From contig CAYOXI010000025.1 in NCBI GenBank assembly GCA_964407855.1, positions 1 through 34,521 of the forward strand: a DNA stretch of 34,521 nt, in the 5' to 3' direction. Positions 1 through 6,884 of this stretch are shown here, in pieces (position 1 is the stretch's first letter; each line of letters begins with the position of its first letter). The notes beneath the pieces were generated by a model. That model did no database searches, was not told where the DNA came from, and saw only the letters and a list, made by a program, of their open reading frames with translations. Position numbers and translations under genes: made by a program. The DNA comes from SHZI01 sp964407855. Its GTDB lineage: Bacteria; Pseudomonadota; Gammaproteobacteria; Steroidobacterales; GCA-2729495.

Positions 1-2
1 CG

Positions 3-893
3 CAGAAGGATACCAACGCCATTCCCCTCCGGGGCCTGCGCCGCTCGAAGATTCGTGGCCGGCGACGACGGGACGTGCATGAAAGCCGCTACACGAGTAT
101 GGCGGCCCGGTTTCCGGCAACAGTCCAGCTGCTCGAAGGGTTGGCCACGGAGCTGGGTGGCGAACTGGGCCGTGCCAGGCTGGCCCGCCTGCCCCCGGGC
201 AAGGTCGTCAGCCCGCATATCGACCGGGGGGAGTACTACCGGCTGCGGGACCGTTATCACCTGGTCATCCGGAGTGCCCGGGGCAGCCTGCTGCAGGCCG
301 GCGGCGAGCAGGTACGGATGCAGGAGGGTGAACTCTGGTGGTTCGACAACAGCGCCGTGCATGACGCGCGTAATGACTCCGGCGAACATCGGGTCCACCT
401 GATATTCGATGTACTGCCCGCGGGCGGCAAGGCGGCAGCCTCGCCCGGGATCAGGGCGCCCGGCCAGCCGACGCCCCGCCCCGACGCCCTGCTTCAGGCC
501 TTCCGGGCCGAGGCCGAGCGCATTGAGACCGAGTCGGTGGCCGCGGCTGTCCACCTTTACCTGGCGGCCCGGAGCCACCCCCGGCAGTGGCAGGGAATAC
601 TGGAGCGGCAGCAACTCCTGAAGCGCGCCGATACGGGCCCCATCAGTGTCCTGGCCCGGGTGTGCTGGCCGGAACTGCGGGGCAAGGCCCGGCGACGCCG
701 CGAATCCGCCCTCGCCTGGTGTCTGGCCCAGGTCGATATCGGTCAGCTCGCGCCGGATCGGCTGGCCGAGGCGCTGGCGGCCGCCGGCGGCATCGACACG
801 ATCCACACCCTGTGGCGAAAGGATCGGGATCAGCTGCTGTACACCGCTCCCGGGATGCTGCAGGCTGCCCCGAGCAACGCCCGCCAGGGCTAA
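3..893 (+). CDS. Aspartyl/asparaginyl beta-hydroxylase-like protein (5' end cut by window edge)
   Basis: The frame is open from base 3, so the true start lies to the left; an internal GTG at 75 is possible but would remove conserved sequence (the QKDTNAIPLR stretch at bases 3-32 resembles the first strand of the family). The HID at 216-224 and the AVHDAR and HRVHLIF segments further on match the Fe(II)/2-oxoglutarate jelly-roll of the Asp/Asn hydroxylase family (PF05118-like), with H-x-D plus a distal His as metal ligands. About 130 further residues after the jelly-roll (helical, Arg/Ala-rich) have no assignment. The final codons lie inside a 74-bp repeat (857-930), so the natural C-terminus may have been replaced. 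The substrate is unknown. The family call is fairly sure; protein hydroxylation is not demonstrated. Confidence 0.72.
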   Translation, partial: QKDTNAIPLRGLRRSKIRGRRRRDVHESRYTSMAARFPATVQLLEGLATELGGELGRARLARLPPGKVVSPHIDRGEYYRLRDRYHLVIRSARGSLLQAGGEQVRMQEGELWWFDNSAVHDARNDSGEHRVHLIFDVLPAGGKAAASPGIRAPGQPTPRPDALLQAFRAEAERIETESVAAAVHLYLAARSHPRQWQGILERQQLLKRADTGPISVLARVCWPELRGKARRRRESALAWCLAQVDIGQLAPDRLAEALAAAGGIDTIHTLWRKDRDQLLYTAPGMLQAAPSNARQG

Positions 894-930
894 CCGAGCG
901 CCTCGTCAAAGGCGCTGAGATCCCTGGCCT
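857..930. repeat. 74-bp direct repeat, copy A
   Basis: This copy matches 2672-2745 at 72 of 74 positions, differing at 864 and 924. It covers the last codons and stop of the hydroxylase-like gene plus 37 bases beyond. On the minus strand it encodes LSAFDEALG and a stop, which is the C-terminus of the aldehyde dehydrogenase whose real 3' end lies in copy B. Copy A is therefore probably the derived, displaced copy. Confidence 0.92.
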
Positions 931-1019
931 GTCAGGCTCGGGTCCGTGGCTCATGGGGGATTGTCAGCGGACGCGGCGCCAGCGGATCAGCGCGGCGATC
1001 CGGTCGAGCACCGCCGGCC

Positions 1020-1127
1020 GCGATTGCCGAGGCGTACTGAGAGGCGTTTCGCCCGTTCCAGCGGTGTCTCGATCGCAACGTCGTAAACGCGCGCCTTCAG
1101 GAGCCGGTCAAGATACTGAGAGATCAT
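1020..1127 (-). pseudogene. ilvA: Threonine dehydratase (IlvA) N-terminal fragment
   Basis: An ATG at 1127 on the minus strand opens a 36-residue stretch (MISQYLDRLLKARVYD, then VAIETPLERAKRLSVRLGNR) that matches the start of biosynthetic threonine ammonia-lyase. After RLGNR the family continues into the lysine-containing PLP segment (LKRED...); here the frame departs into unrelated sequence and stops at 987. The PLP lysine and all of the catalytic domain are missing, so this is a relic, not a gene. A neighbouring minus-strand frame (ending VLDRIAALIRWRRVR at 966) may be the tail of another gene, suggesting a junction near 1020. Confidence 0.7.
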
Positions 1128-1197
1128 GGCGCAGAGGTTATCCCAGGCCCGGGTATGCCGGGAATACCACCTGCCGGTCGCAGTATTTGCTTCGTCC

Positions 1198-1225
1198 TTG
1201 GCGCTATTCAAGGCGTTGCTATATT
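1198..1225 (+). promoter_or_regulatory. Putative sigma-70 promoter for the gene at 1277
   Basis: A TTGGCG (1198-1203) and TATATT (1220-1225) pair is separated by 16 bases, and the -10 is preceded by TGC (extended -10). Transcription would begin near 1232, about 45 bases before the ATG at 1277. This is read by eye from consensus only. Confidence 0.45.
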
Positions 1226-1276
1226 CTCGTCGGCACACCGTGCTTGCCGTTACTTCAACGTTCAGGAGTCCAGCAG

Positions 1277-1579
1277 ATGTCAGATAAAGCCGTTGACCTC
1301 GGTCAAATCCGGGGCGACTGGGATTTTCACGCCCGCTACGTCACCAATGCCATGGAGCAGACGCTCAAGCGCGCGAACAAGTACTGGCGGGCCCTGAAGG
1401 CCAAGTCGCCGGCCAAGGGCCAGGTGTCTGTTGATACCCAGGTGATGGTCGAATTCATCGAGAGCTGCAGCCAGACGCGGGCGCTCTGTGATGATTTTCA
1501 GCTGCTCGCCGGCATCAAGCCAAAGGTCTCCCCGCGCAAGCCCGCCGGCAAGAAGCGCAAGCCCGCCCGCAAGAAGTAA
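1277..1579 (+). CDS. Small protein with Lys/Arg-rich tail, function unknown
   Basis: This 100-residue protein starts at ATG 1277, eight bases after an AGGAG ribosome site (1264-1268). It has two parts. Residues 1-80 look helical and soluble (GDWDFHARYVTNAMEQTLKR, then a segment with two Cys). The roughly 20-residue C-terminal tail is strongly basic and contains a tandem heptad, RKPAGKK followed by RKPARKK. The tail resembles histone H1-like or AlgP-like nucleic-acid-binding tails; phasin-like proteins also sometimes carry such tails. I do not recognise the N-terminal part. It stands 32 bases before the double-cupin gene and has its own probable promoter. DNA or polyanion binding is inference from charge only. 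Confidence 0.7.
   Translation: MSDKAVDLGQIRGDWDFHARYVTNAMEQTLKRANKYWRALKAKSPAKGQVSVDTQVMVEFIESCSQTRALCDDFQLLAGIKPKVSPRKPAGKKRKPARKK
1535..1576 (+). repeat. 21-bp tandem repeat (two units) inside the basic tail
   Basis: Units 1535-1555 and 1556-1576 differ at one base and encode RKPAGKK and RKPARKK. A head-to-tail duplication like this is typical of slippage-prone Lys/Pro/Ala-rich tails. Confidence 0.85.
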
Positions 1580-1611
1580 GCGGCCAGCTCACTAATCTGA
1601 GGAGAACGAGT

Positions 1612-2517
1612 GTGCGTCCCCACGTAGAACTGATTCAGGAAGCCGACCTCGTCTGGCACGAGGCGGAGTTATCCCGCGGCAGCGGCAAGGCCCGCCAGAG
1701 AAACCTGTCATACGACGAAGAGTGCGGCTCTGCTTCCACGCGGATCGTATTCGACAAGGCCTGGAGCCGGCCGGCCGGCTATCACCACGCCGATGTCGAG
1801 TGGTACGTAATGGAAGGAGCCATCAAGCTCGGAGGCCGGATCATCGGCAAAGGTGGCTATCTGCGGGCACCGGCAGGTTTATGTATTCCGGCGATGGAAG
1901 TCGCGGCGGGCACCGATGTGCTGCTCTTCCGTGAATACGGCGACTGGGGCTTTTCCGTTTCTTCCAAGGATCGCACCCGGTTCGTGTCGCGCGGGGGTAA
2001 CACGGGGTCCAGCGCGCGGGGTGAGCTGACCATCGTCGACGCCGGCCGCATGGAGTGGATGCCCAACGCCTACGAAGGGGACACGCAGCGATTTCTCAAG
2101 CTGAAACTGCTGTATCACGATCCCGCGCCCGCCGATGACAACACCAAGGGCTTTGTCACCATGCTGGCCTGGGCGCCGCCGGGCTGGTCCGACAACCGGC
2201 TGGTTCACCACCCGGTGTTCGAGGAAGCCTACAGCCTTGATGGCCATCTGGTTTACAACTTCGGCACGCTGGACGCCGGGACGTATTTCTTCCGTCCGGC
2301 CATGGTCAAGCACGGTCACTTCATCGCCGGCGAAGAGCGCGGCTGGACCGGGTTTTTCCGCCTGGATGGCACGCTCGTGAACTGGATCACGGTGAACGAG
2401 CGGGTAGTGGCTGAAGGCACCGCCATCAACTATGACCCGAAGACGCAGGCGCCGGTGATCAGCGGTATTCCGGTTCGTTCCCGGTCTGCCGGCAAGTGGG
2501 ATCTCGACGGCCAGTAA
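1612..2517 (+). CDS. Double-cupin protein (DUF4437/ChrR-like)
   Basis: This 301-residue protein starts at GTG 1612 behind a GAGGAG ribosome site (1600-1605). Two cupin barrels are visible. The first contains AGYHHADVEWYVMEG around residues 63-77, the classical cupin motif 1 with His, His and Glu metal ligands. The second, from about residue 200, contains LVHHPVFEEAYSLDG and then a Gly/His-rich closing motif (FFRPAMVKHGHF). Such bicupins bind a divalent metal and serve as dioxygenases, isomerases or sensors, and the substrate cannot be told from sequence. There is no signal peptide, so it is cytoplasmic. It lies between the two 74-bp repeats, downstream of the Lys-rich protein and possibly co-transcribed with it. 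Confidence 0.75.
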   Translation: MRPHVELIQEADLVWHEAELSRGSGKARQRNLSYDEECGSASTRIVFDKAWSRPAGYHHADVEWYVMEGAIKLGGRIIGKGGYLRAPAGLCIPAMEVAAGTDVLLFREYGDWGFSVSSKDRTRFVSRGGNTGSSARGELTIVDAGRMEWMPNAYEGDTQRFLKLKLLYHDPAPADDNTKGFVTMLAWAPPGWSDNRLVHHPVFEEAYSLDGHLVYNFGTLDAGTYFFRPAMVKHGHFIAGEERGWTGFFRLDGTLVNWITVNERVVAEGTAINYDPKTQAPVISGIPVRSRSAGKWDLDGQ

Positions 2518-2708
2518 ACAGCGGCGAGTACCACACCAACCAGGAGTTTCACGACATCCACTTCCGCACCATCAGGGCCCTGCGGGCGGAGGAAGCGGCG
2601 CACCTGCCCCTGAAACTCGATGGCCTGTATCGCGCGCAGACCATGTGGGACGCCGCGATGGGGTGGAACGCGCTGCAGCCTGCCCCGAGCAACGCCCGCC
2701 AGGGCTAA
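2496..2708 (+). pseudogene. Orphan C-terminal coding fragment
   Basis: Immediately after the cupin stop, an open frame reads YHTNQEFHDIHFRTIRALRA and then HLPLKLDGLYRAQTMWDAAM before ending inside repeat copy B. The composition is protein-like, suggesting the tail of a larger enzyme whose 5' part is gone. The only start (ATG 2496) overlaps the cupin gene in another frame and has no clear ribosome site. I cannot name the family. Its last residues (APSNARQG) equal those of the hydroxylase-like gene because both stop inside the same repeat. Confidence 0.4.
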
Positions 2709-2745
2709 CCGAGCGCCTCGTCAAAGGCGCTGAGATCCTTGGCCT
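2672..2745. repeat. 74-bp direct repeat, copy B
   Basis: This is the partner of 857-930 (72/74 identical). It contains the genuine last codons of the minus-strand aldehyde dehydrogenase gene (stop at 2705-2707) and about 33 bases downstream of it. Repeats that span the 3' end of a gene are what an integrative element or a recombination junction leaves behind. No integrase is present between the copies. Confidence 0.92.
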
Positions 2746-4129
2746 TGCCGTGCTGGATCAACAGGGCCTTGCTGCGCAGGAAGCGCAGCAGGCCCGACGC
2801 TCCCATCCGGGAGGCGCCCAGGCCGGAGAAATTAAAGGGATTCTTCTCGGCGTCGAACACCTCGGTGGTGAGGCCGCCGTCGTTGATGCTGACCGAGCCC
2901 ACATTGAGGCGCGCGGCAACGGCCAGGGCCTCGCGCTCATCGCCGATCACGGCGGCGGACAGGCCGTAACGGGAATCGTTGGCCATGGCCACCGCCTCGT
3001 CTACCGTGCGGTAGCTCATCACCGGTATCACGGGGCCAAAGGTCTCTTCCGTCATCAGGGCCATGGCGTGGTTCACGCCCACCACTACCGTAGGCCGGAG
3101 CCAGCACCCGCCACCGTGGTGCTCGATGTGGCCGCCGGTGAGCACCCGGGCACCCTTCGCCACCGCATCCTGCAACTGGGTCTCGATGATCTCCGCCTGC
3201 CTGGCGAAGATCAGCGGGCCGATGTGGCCGCGGCTGATATCCGGGTAGTTGAGTTCTACGGACCTGGCCCGGGCCACCAGCCGGGTGAGGAAGGTCTCTT
3301 CCAGGCCCGCGTCCACATAGACGCGCTCCAGCGACTGGCAGGCCTGGCCGGTGGCCTGCACGGAGGCCCGCAGCGTGATGGAGGCTGCCAGGTCCGGATC
3401 AGCGGAGCCGAGCACGATCACCGGATCCTTGCCGCCCAGTTCCAGGAAGGACGGAATGAAGCGCCGGGCGCAGGCCTCACCCACCTTCCGGCCCGTCGCC
3501 ACACTGCCGGTGAAGCACACCGCATCCACCTCCTCGATCAATGCGGCGCCGGTGGCCCCGTCGCCCGTCACAAAGGCCAGCACGCCGGCCAGCTCCGGAA
3601 ACTCCGCGAGGCTGGCCATCAGCGGGGCAACGAAACGAGGGGTCACTTCGCTGGGCTTCACAAGCACCGCACAGCCGGCCAGCAGCGCGGGAATGGTATC
3701 CAGCATGGACAGCAGAAAGGGGAAGTTCCACGGGCTGATCACCCCGATCACTTCGTAGGGCACCAGCTGGCTGCGGATGCCGATGCCGGGCGTCACGGAA
3801 GCGCGTTCGGGGCGGTCGCCGAGCAGCTCGGTGGCGAGTGCGGCATTCCCGGCCACCATACCGCCCAGCGCGCGGATCTCATTGGTGGCCAGGCGCTGGC
3901 GGCCCGTATCCACAGCGAGTGCTGCCCGCAGCCTGGCCGGATCCGCCAGCAGCCGGCTCGACCACTGGTGCAGGACGGCGCTGCGGTGGGCGACGCCCGC
4001 TGCGGCCCAGGCCGGCTGGGCGGCCCGCAGCCTGCCCGCCAGTGTGGCCAGCTCCGCCGGCTGCAGGGCCGACACCCGGCAGTCCGTCTCGCCCGTGCGC
4101 GGGTTGCGGACCGGTATTTCGCGAGCCAT
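2705..4129 (-). CDS. Aldehyde dehydrogenase (NAD(P)+-dependent)
   Basis: This 474-residue protein is full length for the ALDH superfamily. It has the Rossmann segment with ISPWNFPF (about residues 131-138), LVKPSEVTP, FTGSVATG (nucleotide binding), the general-base Glu in FLELGGKDP, the nucleophilic Cys in GQACQSLERV, and ETFGPVIPV near the C-terminus. It oxidises an aldehyde to an acid; the substrate is not evident, and the C-terminal FNFSGLGASRMG segment resembles coniferyl-aldehyde/long-chain ALDHs. It is five bases downstream of the DUF1838 gene on the same strand, so the two are probably co-transcribed. Its last 14 codons lie in repeat copy B. No clear ribosome site precedes the ATG, consistent with translation coupled to the upstream gene. 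Confidence 0.92.
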   Translation of the reverse strand: MAREIPVRNPRTGETDCRVSALQPAELATLAGRLRAAQPAWAAAGVAHRSAVLHQWSSRLLADPARLRAALAVDTGRQRLATNEIRALGGMVAGNAALATELLGDRPERASVTPGIGIRSQLVPYEVIGVISPWNFPFLLSMLDTIPALLAGCAVLVKPSEVTPRFVAPLMASLAEFPELAGVLAFVTGDGATGAALIEEVDAVCFTGSVATGRKVGEACARRFIPSFLELGGKDPVIVLGSADPDLAASITLRASVQATGQACQSLERVYVDAGLEETFLTRLVARARSVELNYPDISRGHIGPLIFARQAEIIETQLQDAVAKGARVLTGGHIEHHGGGCWLRPTVVVGVNHAMALMTEETFGPVIPVMSYRTVDEAVAMANDSRYGLSAAVIGDEREALAVAARLNVGSVSINDGGLTTEVFDAEKNPFNFSGLGASRMGASGLLRFLRSKALLIQHGKAKDLSAFDEALG

Positions 4130-4134
4130 GGCGA

Positions 4135-5022
4135 TTACTTGTTCTTCTTCGCGTCCATGACCTTCTTGAAGTAGGTCCAGCTGGTTTCGTTGCGCCGCTG
4201 GTCATCCAGCGGCGGCGGATCCCGGTACTCGGGGTAGCTGCTGTCAATCTCGGCCTTCATGGTCGCCGACAGGTCATCCCACTTGTCGAGCTTGATCCCG
4301 GCCGTGTGGAAATACAGCATCCCTGCCCGGTCACCCATCTCCATCCAGGGCAGCCAGCCGGAGATGCGCTGCCAGCTGACGGCCACCTGGGCGGTGTCCC
4401 GGCGCCTGTGCAGCAGATCATCCGTGGTGCCGAAAAAGTTGAACAGCTCCGTGGCGTGATAGCTGCCGCCCACGTATTGCTGGTAATCACCGCCCAGTGG
4501 GTTGGTGTAGAACAGCGGTACAGCCGAGTTCAGCCACCACTGCTGGCCCATGGTCACGATGGGAATACTGGCGGGGCGGCCATCCCGGCCGACGGAGGCA
4601 ACGTTATTGTTGACCGGATCGTTGGCCACATGGAGCACCTCCACGGTCTTGCCGGTCCACGGGTTGTCCCAGGTACGGAGCACCTCGCCCGTGACCGGAT
4701 CCATGTAGAGCAGGATCTCCCGGCTGATGATCCGGAAGTCGGACTTGCTGGCGGACCCCGGCACGGGACCGCAGGTGCGCACGTTCATGCCCTCCACCCG
4801 GAACAGTGCCCGGTCCGGCTCGCCGGGCACGCGGCTGAAGGTCTGGCCCTTCCAGAAGTAAGTGACCGGCTTGCCGTCCACCTCGGAGCACTGGATGCGG
4901 CGCATGGCCTGCAACTGGCCCTCGACGGTCGACAGGTCGGGTGCGGCCGCATGGGCTGCCGCTGCCGCAATGCAGGACAGAAGTGCCGTGGCGATCCGGG
5001 TTGTGGACAGGGGAAGCAGCAT
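4135..5022 (-). CDS. Secreted DUF1838 family protein
   Basis: This 295-residue protein starts at the ATG at 5022, chosen because AAGGAGA lies just upstream and because it opens a clean signal peptide (MLLPLSTTRIATALLSCIAA, then an AHA-type cleavage site). The mature part shows the DUF1838 pattern: aromatic-rich strands with FWKGQTFSRVPG, an ILLYMDPVTGEVLRTWDNPW core, and WLPWMEMGDRAGMLYFHTAG near the end. DUF1838 proteins are periplasmic, of unknown biochemistry, and often found beside hydrocarbon or steroid catabolism genes in proteobacteria (general knowledge, not shown here). It heads a two-gene unit with the aldehyde dehydrogenase. An upstream in-frame GTG at 5112 would precede the signal peptide and is unlikely. 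Confidence 0.85.
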   Translation of the reverse strand: MLLPLSTTRIATALLSCIAAAAAHAAAPDLSTVEGQLQAMRRIQCSEVDGKPVTYFWKGQTFSRVPGEPDRALFRVEGMNVRTCGPVPGSASKSDFRIISREILLYMDPVTGEVLRTWDNPWTGKTVEVLHVANDPVNNNVASVGRDGRPASIPIVTMGQQWWLNSAVPLFYTNPLGGDYQQYVGGSYHATELFNFFGTTDDLLHRRRDTAQVAVSWQRISGWLPWMEMGDRAGMLYFHTAGIKLDKWDDLSATMKAEIDSSYPEYRDPPPLDDQRRNETSWTYFKKVMDAKKNK

Positions 5023-5080
5023 GGAAGTCTCCTTGAACCTGGCCCGGAACTTTAGCGCCGGACAGACAAAAGACCAAGCC

Positions 5081-5434
5081 TCAGTCCAGGAGCCGGTCGA
5101 CCCGCGCGGCACAGATGAAGTCGTTCTCCGTCAGGCCGTCCACCGCATGGGTGGACCAGCGGACCACACACCGCCCGTAGCCGACCTCCAGATCCGGATG
5201 ATGGCCTTCCGACTCGGCGATCCAGGCCACGGCGTTGACAAACCCCATGACCCGGCCAAAACCCGGAAACTCGAAGCGGCGACTCAGCCACTTGCCATCA
5301 GTGGACAGGATCCAGTCGGGATGCAGCGCCTTCTGCAGTTCTGCCACGGCAGCCGCTTCCAGTGCCGGCACCCCGCCCTCGCAGGGTTTACAGCGGCGGG
5401 CACTGAGGTCGTGGGCGCGGAGCGTATCCGTCAT
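5081..5434 (-). CDS. phhB: Pterin-4a-carbinolamine dehydratase
   Basis: This 117-residue protein starts at ATG 5434, with AAGGAAA just upstream. It carries the family signature around residues 70-100: a short W(L)S(R)RFEFPGF strand, then ESEGHHPDLEVGYGRCVVRW, where the adjacent histidines dehydrate 4a-hydroxytetrahydrobiopterin. Its length equals the family norm (about 100-120). It recycles the pterin cofactor of aromatic amino acid hydroxylases; no phhA is present here. An N-terminal CKPCEGG segment is common in bacterial members. It lies 58 bases upstream of the DUF1838 gene on the same strand and is divergent from the MaoC gene across a 179-base intergenic region. Confidence 0.92.
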   Translation of the reverse strand: MTDTLRAHDLSARRCKPCEGGVPALEAAAVAELQKALHPDWILSTDGKWLSRRFEFPGFGRVMGFVNAVAWIAESEGHHPDLEVGYGRCVVRWSTHAVDGLTENDFICAARVDRLLD

Positions 5435-5539
5435 GGCATGTTTCCTTGTTCCAGGCACAAGTTCGGTCCGGCAGCACCGTTGGATTCTCGGCCCCCTCAC
5501 GGGATCGGTCAACGCTGTGGGGCCATTGCGGGCCTGCGG

Positions 5540-5569
5540 TTCAGTTCGGGCGACAGTCTCTGCTAGCAT
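5540..5569 (+). promoter_or_regulatory. Putative sigma-70 promoter for the MaoC/crotonase pair
   Basis: TTCAGT (5540-5545) and TAGCAT (5564-5569) are separated by 18 bases, with TGC before the -10 (extended -10). The site lies 45 bases upstream of the ATG at 5614. The rest of the 179-base divergent region (5435-5613) shows no other feature I can support. Confidence 0.4.
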
Positions 5570-5613
5570 CGCGACGCGGCACTCCGGCCGCTGGAATCTC
5601 CGGGAGCAGTTGG

Positions 5614-6081
5614 ATGGCGCTTGCTGATGCACTTCGGGAACTGGAAGCCCGGCTTGGCCAGGAAATCCACACCAGTGACTGGCTGACCGTGGACCAGGTG
5701 ATGATCAACGACTTTGCGACCGCCACGCGGGACCGGCAGTGGATCCACGTGGATCCGGCCCGCGCTGCGGTGGAATCGCCCTACGGCAAGACCATTGCCC
5801 ACGGCTACCTGACGCTGTCCCTGTATCCGCTGCTCCGGGGCCTGGTGGACGAGTCAACACCCGTGGTACCCGGCGTCACCCGGGTCATCAATTACGGCAT
5901 CAACAAGCTGCGCTTTCCCAACGCGGTGGTCGCGGGCAGCCGCGTGCGGGCCCACTGCCGGCTCGTCGCCGTCACCGAGGTCAAGGGCAGCCTGGAACTG
6001 GTCGAGGAGTATGCGGTGGAGATCGAGGGCCAGGACCGGCCGGCCTGCGTGGCCGAGTGCGTGATGCGGTTGTACTTTTGA
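5614..6081 (+). CDS. MaoC-like (R)-specific enoyl-CoA hydratase
   Basis: This 155-residue hot-dog-fold protein starts at ATG 5614 after a GGGAG ribosome site. The hydratase-2 motif is present: an Asp and a His in RDRQWIHVDPARAA (about residues 40-53), followed by YGKTIAHGYLTLSL. The middle NYGINKLRFPNAVVAGSRVR matches single-domain MaoC proteins. It would add water to trans-2-enoyl-CoA giving the (R)-3-hydroxyacyl-CoA, feeding beta-oxidation side routes or polyhydroxyalkanoate precursors. It overlaps the next gene by four bases, so the two are translationally coupled. The substrate chain length is unknown. Confidence 0.88.
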   Translation: MALADALRELEARLGQEIHTSDWLTVDQVMINDFATATRDRQWIHVDPARAAVESPYGKTIAHGYLTLSLYPLLRGLVDESTPVVPGVTRVINYGINKLRFPNAVVAGSRVRAHCRLVAVTEVKGSLELVEEYAVEIEGQDRPACVAECVMRLYF

Positions 6082-6866
6082 GCGGGATCCTCCTTGTCGA
6101 GCGGCAGGCCGACCGTCTGCGCGTGGTCATCAACCGGCCGGAAAAGCGCAACGCGCTGTCGCTGGAACTGCTGGACCGCATTGGCGAGGCTTTCGCCGGA
6201 CACGCCACAGATCCGGACCTGAAGTGTGCGGTGCTGACTGCCAGTGGTGACCGCTGCTTTGCTGCCGGTGGCGACCTGCGGGAACTGGAGGCGATCCGCA
6301 GTGCGGCAGACACGCTCGCGATGTCACGCCGCGTGCGCCAGAGCCTCGACCGGATCCGGCAGTTCCCGGTACCGGTGCTGGCGGTACTCAACGGTCCGGC
6401 GCTGGGCGGTGGCGCGGAACTGGCCATGGCCTGTGACCTGCGCATTGCCGCACCACAGGCAGAACTTGGCTTCCTGCAGGCCCGGCTCCACGTGACGACG
6501 GCCTGGGGAGGTGGCATCGACCTGCTCGCTGCCCTCGGCAGCGGTCGGGGCCTCGCCGAACTGCTGGAGGCGCGGCGTATTCCCGCAACTGACGCCCTGG
6601 CACTGGGCCTGGTGCAGGGCCTGTGCGGCGCGGGTGAGAGCCTGGTGGATTGCACCGAGCGGTTTCTGGAGCCGCTGCTGGACCGGCCCGTGCAGGTGCT
6701 CCGGGCCTACAAGGCCCTGGCTGCTGCGTTCCGGCTTCGCCTCCATGAACAGCTCAAGGCCACCGAAGAGCAGGGCTTTAGCAACACCTGGATCCACGAG
6801 AACCACTGGGAAGCTGCGGCGCGGGCGCTGGAGCCGCGGCCTCCCCGCGAGAGCCTCAAGCGCTAA
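6078..6866 (+). CDS. Enoyl-CoA hydratase/isomerase family protein with atypical active site
   Basis: The start is taken as TTG 6078, sharing TTGA with the MaoC stop; no ATG/GTG fits better. At 262 residues this is normal crotonase length. It shows INRPEKRNALS, an altered CFAAGGDL oxyanion loop (usually FCAGADL), and GPALGGGAELAMACDLRIAA with one Glu. The second catalytic Glu of true hydratases (in the PE of GLPE) is replaced by LQ in ELGFLQARLHVTTAWGGGID. The WGG sequence there recalls the ethylmalonyl/methylmalonyl-CoA decarboxylase branch (ECHDC1-like). I therefore call the family with confidence but not the reaction; decarboxylation or isomerisation is as likely as hydration. Confidence 0.82.
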   Translation: MSGILLVERQADRLRVVINRPEKRNALSLELLDRIGEAFAGHATDPDLKCAVLTASGDRCFAAGGDLRELEAIRSAADTLAMSRRVRQSLDRIRQFPVPVLAVLNGPALGGGAELAMACDLRIAAPQAELGFLQARLHVTTAWGGGIDLLAALGSGRGLAELLEARRIPATDALALGLVQGLCGAGESLVDCTERFLEPLLDRPVQVLRAYKALAAAFRLRLHEQLKATEEQGFSNTWIHENHWEAAARALEPRPPRESLKR

Positions 6867-6884
6867 GCCCTGCCGGTGCGGCCG

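Noticed and set aside
857..2745. Composite transposon
   Set aside because: No transposase, no inverted repeats at the repeat ends, and the repeat itself is a coding 3' end, not an IS.
2645..4174. Long plus-strand open frame (509 codons) opposite the aldehyde dehydrogenase
   Set aside because: Antisense frame of a high-GC gene; His/Gln/Gly-rich translation with no family motifs, while the minus strand encodes a complete ALDH.
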